NCBI GenBank assembly: GCA_021807225.1
Contig: JAKAPI010000027.1
Coordinates: 1-8,512, forward strand
From: an archaeon
GTDB lineage: Archaea > Thermoproteota > Nitrososphaeria > Nitrososphaerales > UBA183
Direction: 5' to 3'
Length of the DNA stretch: 8,512 nt
Shown piece by piece: positions 1 to 5,919 of this stretch. The translations under genes and the position numbers were made by a program. Position 1 is the stretch's first letter. Each line of letters begins with the position of its first letter. A model generated the notes under the pieces. That model was not told the DNA's origin. It did not search any database and saw only the letters and a program-made list of their open reading frames with translations.

Positions 1-479
1 AGGGAGGCCCAATCGATGTACGGATATCTAGCACGGGGGCTGCTGTAGAGGAGCCATCGTTTCGGGCGATCGAACGCCAGCATGAGGGAGGCGGCGAGGG
101 CCGCGCCGGCAAGAGCCGCCTGGACGACGGGGAAGACGTTCCAGCTGGCCTGGGCGAAGGAGAGGGGCAGGTCCAGTGGAAGAGGGACGAGCAGAAGTGC
201 CGCTGACGCGGCGAGCATGATCCCTGCCCACTTCAGTCTCCAGGGCCTCACGGGCCTGGTCTCATGTGGTCCGTTGGAGCTCTCCAGGGCGGTCCCCAGG
301 AAGCCGTAGACCGCCAGCCAGTCCTCCCGCGTCATCCTCCTTGGCAGCCGCCTGGAGCTGCCGAGATGGTGGAAGGAGAGCGTCCCCCGCATGATCATAG
401 AGAGGAAGACCAGGATGGGCGGAGCCAGATAGACGGGCACCAGGTTCGCAGTGACCATGTAAAGTAAAAGCGAGACCAC
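1..479 (-). CDS. Membrane protein of unknown function, partial (C-terminus beyond left edge)
   Basis: An open frame on the minus strand runs from a GTG at 479 to the window edge without a stop (159 codons visible). The sequence shows a hydrophobic segment near residues 9-29, a basic and charged stretch (SSRRLPRRMTREDW), a second hydrophobic span around residues 90-112 (WAGIMLAASAALLLVPL) and a third around 122-142 (VVQAALAGAALAASLMLAF), followed by a basic tail. This is the pattern of a multi-span membrane protein. The GTG is chosen because a TAG lies four codons upstream and a CTTATGC element lies about 23 bases ahead, fitting a leaderless start. An internal ATG at 458 is an alternative. I recognise no family. 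It could be a membrane part of the neighbouring element or an unrelated chromosomal gene. Confidence 0.6.
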   Translation of the reverse strand, partial: MVSLLLYMVTANLVPVYLAPPILVFLSMIMRGTLSFHHLGSSRRLPRRMTREDWLAVYGFLGTALESSNGPHETRPVRPWRLKWAGIMLAASAALLLVPLPLDLPLSFAQASWNVFPVVQAALAGAALAASLMLAFDRPKRWLLYSSPRARYPYIDWAS

Positions 480-494
480 GCGCGGTCCCTACCG

Positions 495-505
495 TGTAGC
501 ATAAG
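495..505 (-). promoter_or_regulatory. Possible TATA-like element for the membrane protein gene
   Basis: On the minus strand this reads CTTATGCTACA, centred about 23 bases before the GTG at 479. The same 11-mer occurs upstream of the ATPase gene at 3880-3890. It departs from the usual archaeal TATA box, and an 11-base match can arise by chance in a window this size, so the call is weak. Confidence 0.25.
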
Positions 506-612
506 GTTCGTGCGGGCCAGAAGTCCTTTCTTGGCGTCGTAGTTCGTCCCTTGTCACTCCCCAAGACGTCTCATGGAAGGGCGACGGTTAGTTGGGATTG
601 TTCGATTTGTTA

Positions 613-744
613 GTGTCTGAGCCGACTGTGGCGTTGGCGGGGGCGCTGCAGGGACTGAGACAGAGCATACGCCCGGATTCGGCACACCGATTTGCGGAGA
701 ATCGAGCGCGCTGTCGCGGAGCCGCTTTTGACCTACGGACATGA
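613..744 (+). CDS. Possible small ORF overlapping the next gene by ATGA
   Basis: A 43-codon frame starts at GTG 613 (MSEPTVALAGALQGLRQS...) and ends at the TGA of an ATGA overlap with the winged-helix gene at 741. Such overlaps are common between translationally coupled genes. The product is mildly amphipathic in its first half and unremarkable (ENRARCRGAAFDLRT) in its second. I see no TATA box or Shine-Dalgarno sequence and no family. It could be noise, or the decayed 5' part of the gene that follows. This is the only gene-like content between 480 and 740. Confidence 0.2.
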   Translation: MSEPTVALAGALQGLRQSIRPDSAHRFAENRARCRGAAFDLRT

Positions 745-1292
745 GCGCAATCAAAGAGCTGGCAGAGAGGACGGGCATCGACCGAGGCGAAGTCTCAGAG
801 CTCCTCGACATGATGAGGGAGAAAGGGTGGGTGAAGGTCCGTCGGCCGAACGCGACCGGGACCGCCCGTTGGGAGCTCACGGACGAGGGGAGGAAGGTCC
901 TCCCGCCTTCGACCCCCGAGGGGTACGCCTCCATAGGCGGACCTGAAGCTCAGAGGTTGGCGGTGGCGGCCCGCGACTACTACCTCTCGAGGGGGTTGTT
1001 CTTCGCCCTCGGCAGGCAGGATGCCGGTTTGAAGAGGAAGGTGGACTGCGTTGCCTACGACTACGAACACCAACTCTCAGCAGCTGTGGAGATCGAGAGC
1101 TCGGAGCACGTCTTCCACGACCACGTCGAACAGGTAAAGCAGCACATGCTGGAGGTCTCCCCCTTCGACGAGGTGCACTTCTGGGCCCACCAGGACGCGG
1201 CCGAGAAGATCATGGAACTGAGGAACGCGCTTCGCGCTGAGGACCAGCCTAGAGTGAAGGTGTTCGCAGTCGGGGAGGCGCCTCTTCGGTGA
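741..1292 (+). CDS. Winged-helix DNA-binding protein with PD-(D/E)XK-like nuclease core
   Basis: The 183-residue product begins with a helix-turn-helix (KELAERTGIDRGEVSELLDM, about residues 5-24) and a wing ending in RWELTDEG (about 44-50), as in MarR/ArsR-like winged helices. After a linker there is a compact alpha/beta part with D102 (KVDCVAY) followed by E117-I-E119 (AAVEIESSEH). That is the spacing of a PD-(D/E)XK nuclease core, but the usual lysine is glutamate, as in the ExE variants of archaeal restriction-like proteins. The end, FDEVHFWAHQ, looks like a closing beta strand. It probably binds and perhaps cuts or nicks DNA; catalysis is inferred. The start is ATG 741, with a TGA upstream in frame at 729-731. 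The wing-helix unit looks short of its first helix (see findings). It overlaps the convergent ATPase gene by 44 bases. Confidence 0.7.
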   Translation: MSAIKELAERTGIDRGEVSELLDMMREKGWVKVRRPNATGTARWELTDEGRKVLPPSTPEGYASIGGPEAQRLAVAARDYYLSRGLFFALGRQDAGLKRKVDCVAYDYEHQLSAAVEIESSEHVFHDHVEQVKQHMLEVSPFDEVHFWAHQDAAEKIMELRNALRAEDQPRVKVFAVGEAPLR

Positions 1293-1809
1293 TTAGCAAC
1301 CACCAAACTTCCTTCGTTGGGACCGGCTGGCCGGGAAGGAGGAACTTCGTCCATTCTGGCTTCTCTTCGTTCTTCTTGTCGAAGACCGACCTCTCCGTCC
1401 TGTCTGCGCCGTAGAGCTCCTTCATCTTCGCGCAGAACTCCCGGATCTCTGCCTCCGAGTGCTTCTCTTCGGGGGGCTTCAGGAGCCTCTCTTGCACGGG
1501 CGGGCTCTGCTCCTCCCCCGGCCCTGCCCTCAATCTGAATGTCCATGTGAAATCAGGTTGAGTGACCAGAGCTTGCTCGATTTCCCTCTTGTATTGAGGG
1601 TCCCAAGCTCTCGCCAACCTCGCAGCGTCGTCCCCAGAGACCCTTCCGGCCGCTTGGACCGCGCAATTCGAGATCACGATCTTGAGCAGGGTGTCGTCGA
1701 GCTGCGCGGTCGTCTGGTGGCTCAGGATGAGGCAGAGCCCCTGCGACCGCGCCTGAGAGAGGATGGTCTGGATGGCCTGGAGCCTCTGGAGGTCTTGGAA
1801 TTCGTCACA

Positions 1810-2988
1810 GTTGTGGACCAGAATCCCGTCTGCGAAGAAGTTGTGGTTCCCCTCTACGTCAATGTCGTAGACGTATCGCGTTTGTCCTCCTTGTGTTTCC
1901 AGCGCAGCCTGGCCATCTTCCTCAATCTCTCCACTTTGCACTCCGGCGAACACATCACCTTCAATCCATTCCTCATAATCGCCGCTTGAAACCTGCTCGG
2001 CACAAACTGTCTTCCGCACGACCCGCAGGTTGCAATTGGTACAGGGTCCAGGAGCTTGTAGAGCATGGAGGGAGGTACAAACAGCCGAATGAGGTCGAAC
2101 AACCTGTCTCTGCCAGCATGATCTAGCATGATGAACCACTGGCCGTGCCTGATATCCGGGGCCACGTGACCGCTGACACCCCATCTCTTGTGTAGCCAGT
2201 TGACCAGTAAAGCGTTCTCCTCGAACGTGAAGTCGTTCGTAGCTATCTGTACCGTCTTTCCAAGGCCACGAGTTCCGCCAGTTCGGCCTCCGTCGTCCAT
2301 GTACCAGACTGCGAGCCCGATGGGATGAGAAATCTCCTCTAGCCAAGCAAGTGATACCGCCTTCCTTCGATTCTTGTACACCAAGTGATACAATTCCGTC
2401 CAATAGGGGTGAGTCAGAGAGGACGACCGGATCAGGAAGCCCCCCCACCCGCCGTTCTTGATTACGCTGACCGAACCCATGTAAGGCCGGAGCATGGAGT
2501 ATTTGTACATGAAGAACTCTTTCTGCTCTAACGAGTGGCTCAGTATCAGCCTCCCCTGCTCGTTCCATTCGGACTCGGGTACGTAGAGGCACCCGTCCCC
2601 TAGTATTGTGCCGAACACGGCGGACTTTTGTACTTCCGAGAGCATTAGGGGAGGATAGCGTTTTGTCACTCTGGAGGCATCCTCGCTTATTATCCGCTTC
2701 AATCGTTAAAAGGACCAACCCGCGTTTTAGTGAAGCTGCTGTCTTGTATCCTGCCCGGGTGTAGACCCGGTGACTAGCGGTGCAGATGAGCCGTTTGCTC
2801 CTGGTCGTCACTTCGACCAGGGGTTCGCTCAGCGGAAGCTTGTGGTATCCCGTTATTCGCTTCAACTCATTCATGCCGGTCTCGATGTTGTAGGACCACA
2901 CTTTCAGAGGGATCCTTCTTTCGACAACCTCACCAATTTCGTGCTCTCTTCCGTCTTCCGCAAGGACTTTCGAGCTATGAGGTAGACA
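1810..2988 (-). other. Intein inserted in Walker B of the ATPase
   Basis: 393 codons interrupt the ATPase. The N-terminal splice residue is C1 (TGT at 2986-2988) in ILW|CLPHSSKVLAEDG, followed by a block-B-like CTASHRVYTRAG with the TxxH motif (T and H at about intein residues 70 and 73). The C-terminal end is YVYDIDVEGNHNFFADG then ILVHN, a textbook block F/G ending in His-Asn, followed by Cys+1 of the host (TGT at 1807-1809). All residues needed for splicing in cis are present: C1, the block B T and H, the penultimate H, the terminal N and the C+1 nucleophile. The site is the conserved Walker B strand, a favoured place for inteins because excision must be exact. The middle of the intein, read in this frame, is not a recognisable protein; the homing endonuclease lies there in another frame. 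Confidence 0.88.
1854..2702 (-). CDS. LAGLIDADG homing endonuclease nested in the intein, shifted frame
   Basis: The 282-residue product has two LAGLIDADG helices: VFGTILGDGCLYV (about residues 29-41) and IGLAVWYMDDGG (about 127-138), each ending in the acidic catalytic residue (GDG and MDDG). Near the C-terminus CGSCGRQF and CSPEC form a C-x2-C...C-x3-C cluster, probably a zinc-binding DNA-contact module followed by a basic helix (ERLRKMARLRWKHK). It would cut intein-less alleles of the ATPase gene and drive intein homing. Its frame is +1 relative to the intein splicing frame, so it is not part of the 809-codon outer frame. A TAA sits two codons before the TTG at 2702, so it must start on its own; ATG within PPLML is the alternative. 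Translation runs about ten codons into the DNA for block F. A CTAAAAC box about 25 bases ahead of the TTG is a weak promoter candidate. Confidence 0.85.
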   Translation of the reverse strand: MKRIISEDASRVTKRYPPLMLSEVQKSAVFGTILGDGCLYVPESEWNEQGRLILSHSLEQKEFFMYKYSMLRPYMGSVSVIKNGGWGGFLIRSSSLTHPYWTELYHLVYKNRRKAVSLAWLEEISHPIGLAVWYMDDGGRTGGTRGLGKTVQIATNDFTFEENALLVNWLHKRWGVSGHVAPDIRHGQWFIMLDHAGRDRLFDLIRLFVPPSMLYKLLDPVPIATCGSCGRQFVPSRFQAAIMRNGLKVMCSPECKVERLRKMARLRWKHKEDKRDTSTTLT

Positions 2989-3842
2989 CCATAGTATCAG
3001 CGGTGTCCGCTCCTCCTCCCTCGTGCGGGTAGCCCTCCAAAGGACGGCGAACCAGAGCTTGAGCAGCACGACCGACTGGATGAGCGGCCCTATGTGCAGC
3101 CCGACCTCGTGGGACGGTATCCTCACGATGGTCTGCCTCCCTGGCTCCAGCAGCTCGGCGAAGTCGACGGACGAGTGCCTCACGGCCCCGAAGAGGCGCC
3201 TGAGGTAGGGGTCGACGGCGAACTCGGAGAGGCGGGTCAGGACCGGGTCGAAGGCGTCCGACTTCATGTCGGCGATGGCGCCCAGTTCCTTCTTCAGGGA
3301 GTCGAAATCGGCCCTGTCCAGGACGCTGGCCATCTGCTTCAAGACATCGTCGTCTCCGGACTGGAGCCCGACCACAAGGCTGTGGAGGTCCACGAAAGTC
3401 GGGGCGTCGGTGACGTTGTAGAGGAAGGAGATGAGGGACCTGAAGATCCTGAGCATCCTCGGGGCCTTGACGGGGTCGGCGCCGTACCACTCCTCGATGA
3501 CCTTCATGACGAAGCCGGTGTACACCGACCTGACCTTCTCCTCGTCCCCTTCGTCGTGGGGCGGGAGCTCGAAGGGGTTGACGCTGAAGCCCGTCTCGTT
3601 CGGGTCCAGGAAGGTCAGCTTCGCGGGGTCTAGCTCGTCTGCCTGGGCGAGGAACCTCCAGGCGTCATCACCCTTCACGTCGACGTAGATGAAGGAGTTG
3701 GGGAACTTCCCTGTCCTGTTGGCCTGTTCAAGCCCCTTCGCGATTATCCTAGCCAGAGTGGTCTTTCCAGTCCCCGATCCGCCGACGAATTAATACCCGT
3801 GCCTTGAAAGGTCCTCAAACCCTATCTTGATCACGACGTCGC

Positions 3843-3852
3843 ATCACCTCCC
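3843..3852 (-). promoter_or_regulatory. Strong Shine-Dalgarno sequence of the ATPase gene
   Basis: The minus strand reads GGGAGGTGAT, a near-perfect match to the archaeal 16S rRNA 3' end, about 8-12 bases before GTG 3834. An in-frame TGA overlaps it, which fixes GTG 3834 as the first usable start. It shows that translation is meant to begin upstream of the TAA at 3790-3792, so the Walker A region belongs to this gene. Confidence 0.65.
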
Positions 3853-3879
3853 TGTCTCCTAAAAGCGAGTTAGATGGCA

Positions 3880-3890
3880 TGTAGCATAAG
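3880..3890 (-). promoter_or_regulatory. Possible promoter element of the ATPase gene
   Basis: The minus strand reads CTTATGCTACA, the same 11-mer as before the membrane protein gene. A start of transcription about 25 bases downstream (near 3860) would leave a short leader holding the Shine-Dalgarno sequence. A CTTTTAGG at 3859-3867 is a competing TATA candidate. The stretch 3835-3952 otherwise shows no gene. Confidence 0.25.
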
Positions 3891-3952
3891 AAGCCCTCCA
3901 TCCAGCCAAGGATTCGAAGGGGACACCTCTCTGAAACTGAACCTATGCTCTT

Positions 3953-4063
3953 CTAGGACATGCCCGCCCTGTCGTACTTATCCTGGGCTTGGAGGTTCCG
4001 ACGGAGGCGCGCCTTGAAGGAAACGGCCAGCGAAACTGGCCCGACGAGGGACGGCCGTCGCAT
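3953..4063 (-). CDS. Possible small ORF directly after hicA
   Basis: A 36-residue frame begins with an ATG touching the hicA stop codon (TAGATG) and ends at TAG 3953-3955. The product (MRRPSLVGPVSLAVSFKA..., ending QDKYDRAGMS) is basic, with a short hydrophobic core. The TAG/ATG junction suggests coupling to hicA in the original operon. I recognise no family, and the frame is short enough to be chance. Confidence 0.3.
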   Translation of the reverse strand: MRRPSLVGPVSLAVSFKARLRRNLQAQDKYDRAGMS

Positions 4064-4096
4064 CTAGAGAAGGTCGACGAACTCCTCTACAGTGAC
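4064..4096 (-). pseudogene. hicA: hicA 3' fragment (last ~10 codons)
   Basis: The residues VTVEEFVDLL followed by TAG match the closing helix of HicA toxins (typical ends read LTVEEF...LL). They lie just outside the right-end hairpin of the tnpB element. Joined to the 5' fragment at 5431-5622 they restore a 74-residue HicA with the expected eight residues between GTLR and TVEEF. They are also read as the last residues of the TnpB frame. Confidence 0.8.
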
Positions 4097-5353
4097 ATCC
4101 TCCCACGACTGAAGCCGTGGGCTTCCAGCCCCTGTTCCATGGCGTGTAGTTCCTGCTTCCTCGACCTGGCTTGCGACCCCGGTCGTCCGGGGCGGCAGAG
4201 GCCCAGTCTCCACAGGCTTGAGTTCGGGCATGTCCTGCCCTACCTGAGCGATCGCTCGCTTCAGCACGATACGCGCCGCGTTCACGTCGCGGTCCAGCGT
4301 CCTTCCACAGCTGGCGCATTCGGACCGTCTGACCGAGAGAGGGACCTTGTTCAGCGCGCCGCAGAAGAAGCACTCCTGGGTGGAATACGCGGCCGGGACC
4401 CTGACTACCTGCTTCCCGGCCTTTGGGCCCTTGTACTCGGCGAACCTGACGAGCTGGGACCAGCCTGCGTCGTGTATTGATTTGGCGAGTGTGCGGTTCC
4501 TCACCATGTTCCTGACCTTCAGGTCCTCGAAGGCGACGAGTGAATGGCCCCTCACGAGCCCTGTCGAGAGCTTGTGGTTGAAGTCCGCCCTCTGCCGCCT
4601 GACGCGGGCGTGCTGAGAGGCGAGCCTATGCCTCGCCCTGGACCAGTTGTTGGAGCCCTTCCTCTTGTGGGAGAGCGAATGCTGCAGGTGCTTCAGCCTC
4701 CTCTCCGCCTTCCTGAGAAGCTTCGGATGCTCGACCTTCTCCCCGTCGGACGTGGCTATCAGAGAGAGGAGGCCGAGGTCCACGCCGACTGGCTGCTGCT
4801 GCATGGCTGGGGTCCTGACATCCTGCAGCAGTACCACCTCATCGTAGACGAGGGAGGCGTACCATTTCCCGTCAGGCTCCCTGACCACCGTGCAGGTCTT
4901 CACCCTCGCATCCTTCGGCAACGGTCTGTGGAACACCGCCTTCACGTTCCCGACCTTGGAGAGGAAGAGCCGCCTGCGAGCCACATCGGGCTTCACAGAC
5001 CCGTTGTACGCCTGGGGATAGGTGAAGGAGCCAGCCGAGGAGAGCTTCTTGAACCTTGGGTACCTGGCGCGACCCTGGAAGAAAGCCTCGAACGCCCTGT
5101 CGAGCCTGCGGAGGACGTCCTGGGCCGCCTGGGAGTAGACGTCGGCGAGGACAGGGTCTGCGTGCCGCTCTGCTGTCAGAACCCATGCCTGGTGGTTGTA
5201 GGACGTCGATTGTCTGAACTTCTCCCACCTCAGTTTTCTGTGGGCGAGGGCGTCGTTCCAGAGCCTCCTGCACGCCTCCATTGTCCTGAGCATCCTCTCC
5301 TCCTGCTCGCTGTTCGGATAGAGACGGAACCTGAAAGCCGAGAGCATCTTCAA
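4064..5353 (-). CDS. tnpB: TnpB (IS200/IS605-type RNA-guided nuclease), chimeric C-terminus
   Basis: This 429-residue product has the N-terminal TnpB signature (SAFRFRLYPNSEQEERM), the RuvC-like catalytic sites D192 (GVDLG), E276 (AFEDLKVRNM) and DRDVNAA (354-360), and a zinc ribbon C328-x2-C331...C346-x2-C349. All active-site residues are present, so it may still be active. TnpB proteins cut DNA guided by an RNA made from the element's right end and help keep the element in place. The first codon is TTG 5353 or ATG 5347; a TATTTAA box centred at about 5377 favours a leaderless start at 5353. The native protein should end near residue 415: SPRLQSW is encoded by the right-end hairpin, and V420 to the end is hicA sequence. 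There is no tnpA beside it. Confidence 0.9.
   Translation of the reverse strand: MKMLSAFRFRLYPNSEQEERMLRTMEACRRLWNDALAHRKLRWEKFRQSTSYNHQAWVLTAERHADPVLADVYSQAAQDVLRRLDRAFEAFFQGRARYPRFKKLSSAGSFTYPQAYNGSVKPDVARRRLFLSKVGNVKAVFHRPLPKDARVKTCTVVREPDGKWYASLVYDEVVLLQDVRTPAMQQQPVGVDLGLLSLIATSDGEKVEHPKLLRKAERRLKHLQHSLSHKRKGSNNWSRARHRLASQHARVRRQRADFNHKLSTGLVRGHSLVAFEDLKVRNMVRNRTLAKSIHDAGWSQLVRFAEYKGPKAGKQVVRVPAAYSTQECFFCGALNKVPLSVRRSECASCGRTLDRDVNAARIVLKRAIAQVGQDMPELKPVETGPLPPRTTGVASQVEEAGTTRHGTGAGSPRLQSWEDVTVEEFVDLL
4102..4121 (-). repeat. Right-end hairpin of the tnpB element
   Basis: CCCACG (4102-4107) pairs with CGTGGG (4116-4121) around an eight-base loop. It lies about 6 bases from the hicA remnant. 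In this family it serves as the transposase recognition hairpin and as part of the TnpB guide-RNA scaffold; the guide would then be read from the hicA 3' remnant. Confidence 0.8.
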
Positions 5354-5372
5354 GGGGTGAAAGCACCTCGTG

Positions 5373-5380
5373 CGTATTTA
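5373..5380 (-). promoter_or_regulatory. TATA box of tnpB (minus strand)
   Basis: The minus strand reads GGTTAAATACG. The core centre is about 24 bases before TTG 5353, which fits a leaderless transcript. The box lies inside the element, so it is the element's own promoter. Confidence 0.6.
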
Positions 5381-5404
5381 ACCATCGATGAGACTCGCTT
5401 TCAT

Positions 5405-5425
5405 CCCACCGCTAAAGCGTGTGGG
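5405..5425 (-). repeat. Left-end hairpin of the tnpB element
   Basis: CCCAC (5405-5409) pairs with GTGGG (5421-5425), with an inner CGC/GCG stem around TAAA and one bulged T. It is about 6 bases inside the inferred hicA junction at 5431 and shares its outer stem with the right-end hairpin. Confidence 0.75.
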
Positions 5426-5430
5426 TTTTC

Positions 5431-5622
5431 CCCCTCGCATGAGATAATGGCTCTCAAGGTCCCTTTGGCCAGTTCCCTGTGGTTGGGGACCGTGACCCTT
5501 CGGTGAGGCTCGTCCTTCTGCCTGAGGATCATGTGCGAGCCCGTCTGGTGGTCGACCACGAACCCGACCTTCGACAATGCCTTGACCGCCTTGGCGCCCG
5601 AAACAATAGGAAGCCTAGGCAG
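5431..5622 (-). pseudogene. hicA: hicA toxin 5' fragment, interrupted by the tnpB element
   Basis: This 64-codon stretch encodes a clear HicA mRNA-interferase fold: LPIVSGAKAVKALSKVGF, the catalytic-histidine motif TGSHMILR (H30), then VTVPNH and KGTLRAII. HicA is a small double-stranded-RNA-binding-fold ribonuclease that cuts mRNA until HicB binds it. After SCEG the frame enters the element and stops at TGA 5401-5403, so the toxin loses its last helix and is probably dead. The frame also lacks a normal start: the position where ATG is expected (before CCTAGGCTTCCT) is CTG 5620-5622, overlapping the hicB stop, and a TAG lies upstream with no ATG, GTG or TTG between. Either CTG is used or the start was lost by mutation. 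Confidence 0.85.
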
Positions 5623-5827
5623 AGACTTCTGCCAGCTCTTCTTCTATGGGTGGAGGAATGGGCTCGTGATGCTTCCTGAGGCTGGCAAGGTAGCCCTCAA
5701 TGGCATCGGTGATGTTGGCGAGCGCTTCCTTCCTCGTCTTCCCTTCGGACACGGCGCCGGGAAGGGCGGGACACTCGGCGATGTAGACTCCGTCTTCGTC
5801 CTGGTAGATGGTTATGCGGTATTTCAC
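5615..5827 (-). CDS. hicB: HicB-family antitoxin
   Basis: The 70-residue product begins (from GTG) VKYRITIYQDEDGVYIAECP and continues ALPGAVSEGKTRKEALANI, then a helix DAIEGYLASLRKH. This is the partial RNase H fold of HicB/UPF0150 antitoxins, which bind and block HicA. There is no added C-terminal DNA-binding domain, so autoregulation, if any, would rely on the short acidic tail or another factor. The start is GTG 5827: the TATTTAA box is centred 26 bases ahead, fitting a leaderless start, and family members usually begin MKYR. TTG 5833, with GAGGAG six bases before it, is the alternative. The order is hicB then hicA, with overlapping ends. With its toxin broken, this antitoxin may be an orphan. 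Confidence 0.88.
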   Translation of the reverse strand: MKYRITIYQDEDGVYIAECPALPGAVSEGKTRKEALANITDAIEGYLASLRKHHEPIPPPIEEELAEVSA

Positions 5828-5849
5828 AACCAAAGAATGCTCCTCACTC

Positions 5850-5856
5850 TATTTAA
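5850..5856 (-). promoter_or_regulatory. TATA box of the hicBA operon
   Basis: The minus strand reads GTTAAATAG. Its centre is 26 bases before GTG 5827, the same geometry as the tnpB boxes. Confidence 0.55.
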
Positions 5857-5919
5857 CATCTTGCGTAGAGATTCAAGGACCAATGTGGATTTTGACGTTG
5901 TAGCACAAAAAGGGCCTTC

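Larger units (their letters stand above)
1249..3834 (-). pseudogene. HerA/TraG-type P-loop ATPase with intein; in-frame TAA before Walker A
   Basis: The frame starts at GTG 3834, twelve bases after a strong Shine-Dalgarno sequence. Codon 15 is TAA (3790-3792). Just behind it comes a clean Walker A, GGSGTGKTT (codons 18-26), then VDVKGDDAWRFL, typical of VirD4/TraG and HerA-like DNA-pumping ATPases. Walker B is split by the intein: ILW before it and CDEFQDL after it join as ILWCDEFQDL. A later QARSQGLCLILSHQT block matches the sensor and arginine-finger region of the family. Without the intein and the stop, the protein would be about 468 residues. Such ATPases move DNA or remodel ends in conjugation, element transfer or repair. 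As read, only the part after the stop could be made, from MKGDDAW at 3678, without a P-loop. The cause could be true decay or one base-call error; the frame is otherwise open for 809 codons. Confidence 0.75.
4097..5430 (-). mobile_element. IS200/IS605-type, tnpB-only element inserted in hicA
   Basis: The limits come from the host gene: HicA reads normally up to codon GGG at 5431-5433 and resumes at GTC 4094-4096, so the element is about 1.33 kb, give or take a few bases. Both ends carry a short hairpin with a CCCAC/GTGGG stem (5405-5425 at the left end, 4102-4121 at the right end), as expected for elements moved as single strands by a Y1 transposase. No target duplication is needed or seen. 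With no tnpA present, movement would need a transposase supplied from elsewhere. The exact ends need an empty-site comparison. Confidence 0.85.

Noticed and set aside
262..564. 100-codon minus-strand open frame
   Set aside because: It is an alternative frame of the membrane protein gene, whose own frame gives a clear hydrophobic-segment pattern.
1459..1989. 176-codon plus-strand open frame
   Set aside because: It is antisense to the ATPase C-extein and intein block F; no recognisable motifs.
3094..3633. 179-codon plus-strand open frame
   Set aside because: It is the antisense of the ATPase extein, whose sequence is clearly family-like.
495..3890. Shared 11-mer TGTAGCATAAG as a common operator
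   Set aside because: Matches of this length are expected by chance in a window of this size; kept only as a weak promoter candidate because both copies lie before minus-strand genes.
3905..3935. tRNA T-arm-like GATTCGAAGG
   Set aside because: The flanking bases do not pair as a T-stem, and no acceptor or anticodon arm can be built around it on either strand.
4544..5506. 320-codon plus-strand open frame
   Set aside because: It is the antisense of the minus-strand tnpB, hicA and their GC-rich codons; it has no domain signature, and the minus-strand frame has complete TnpB motifs.
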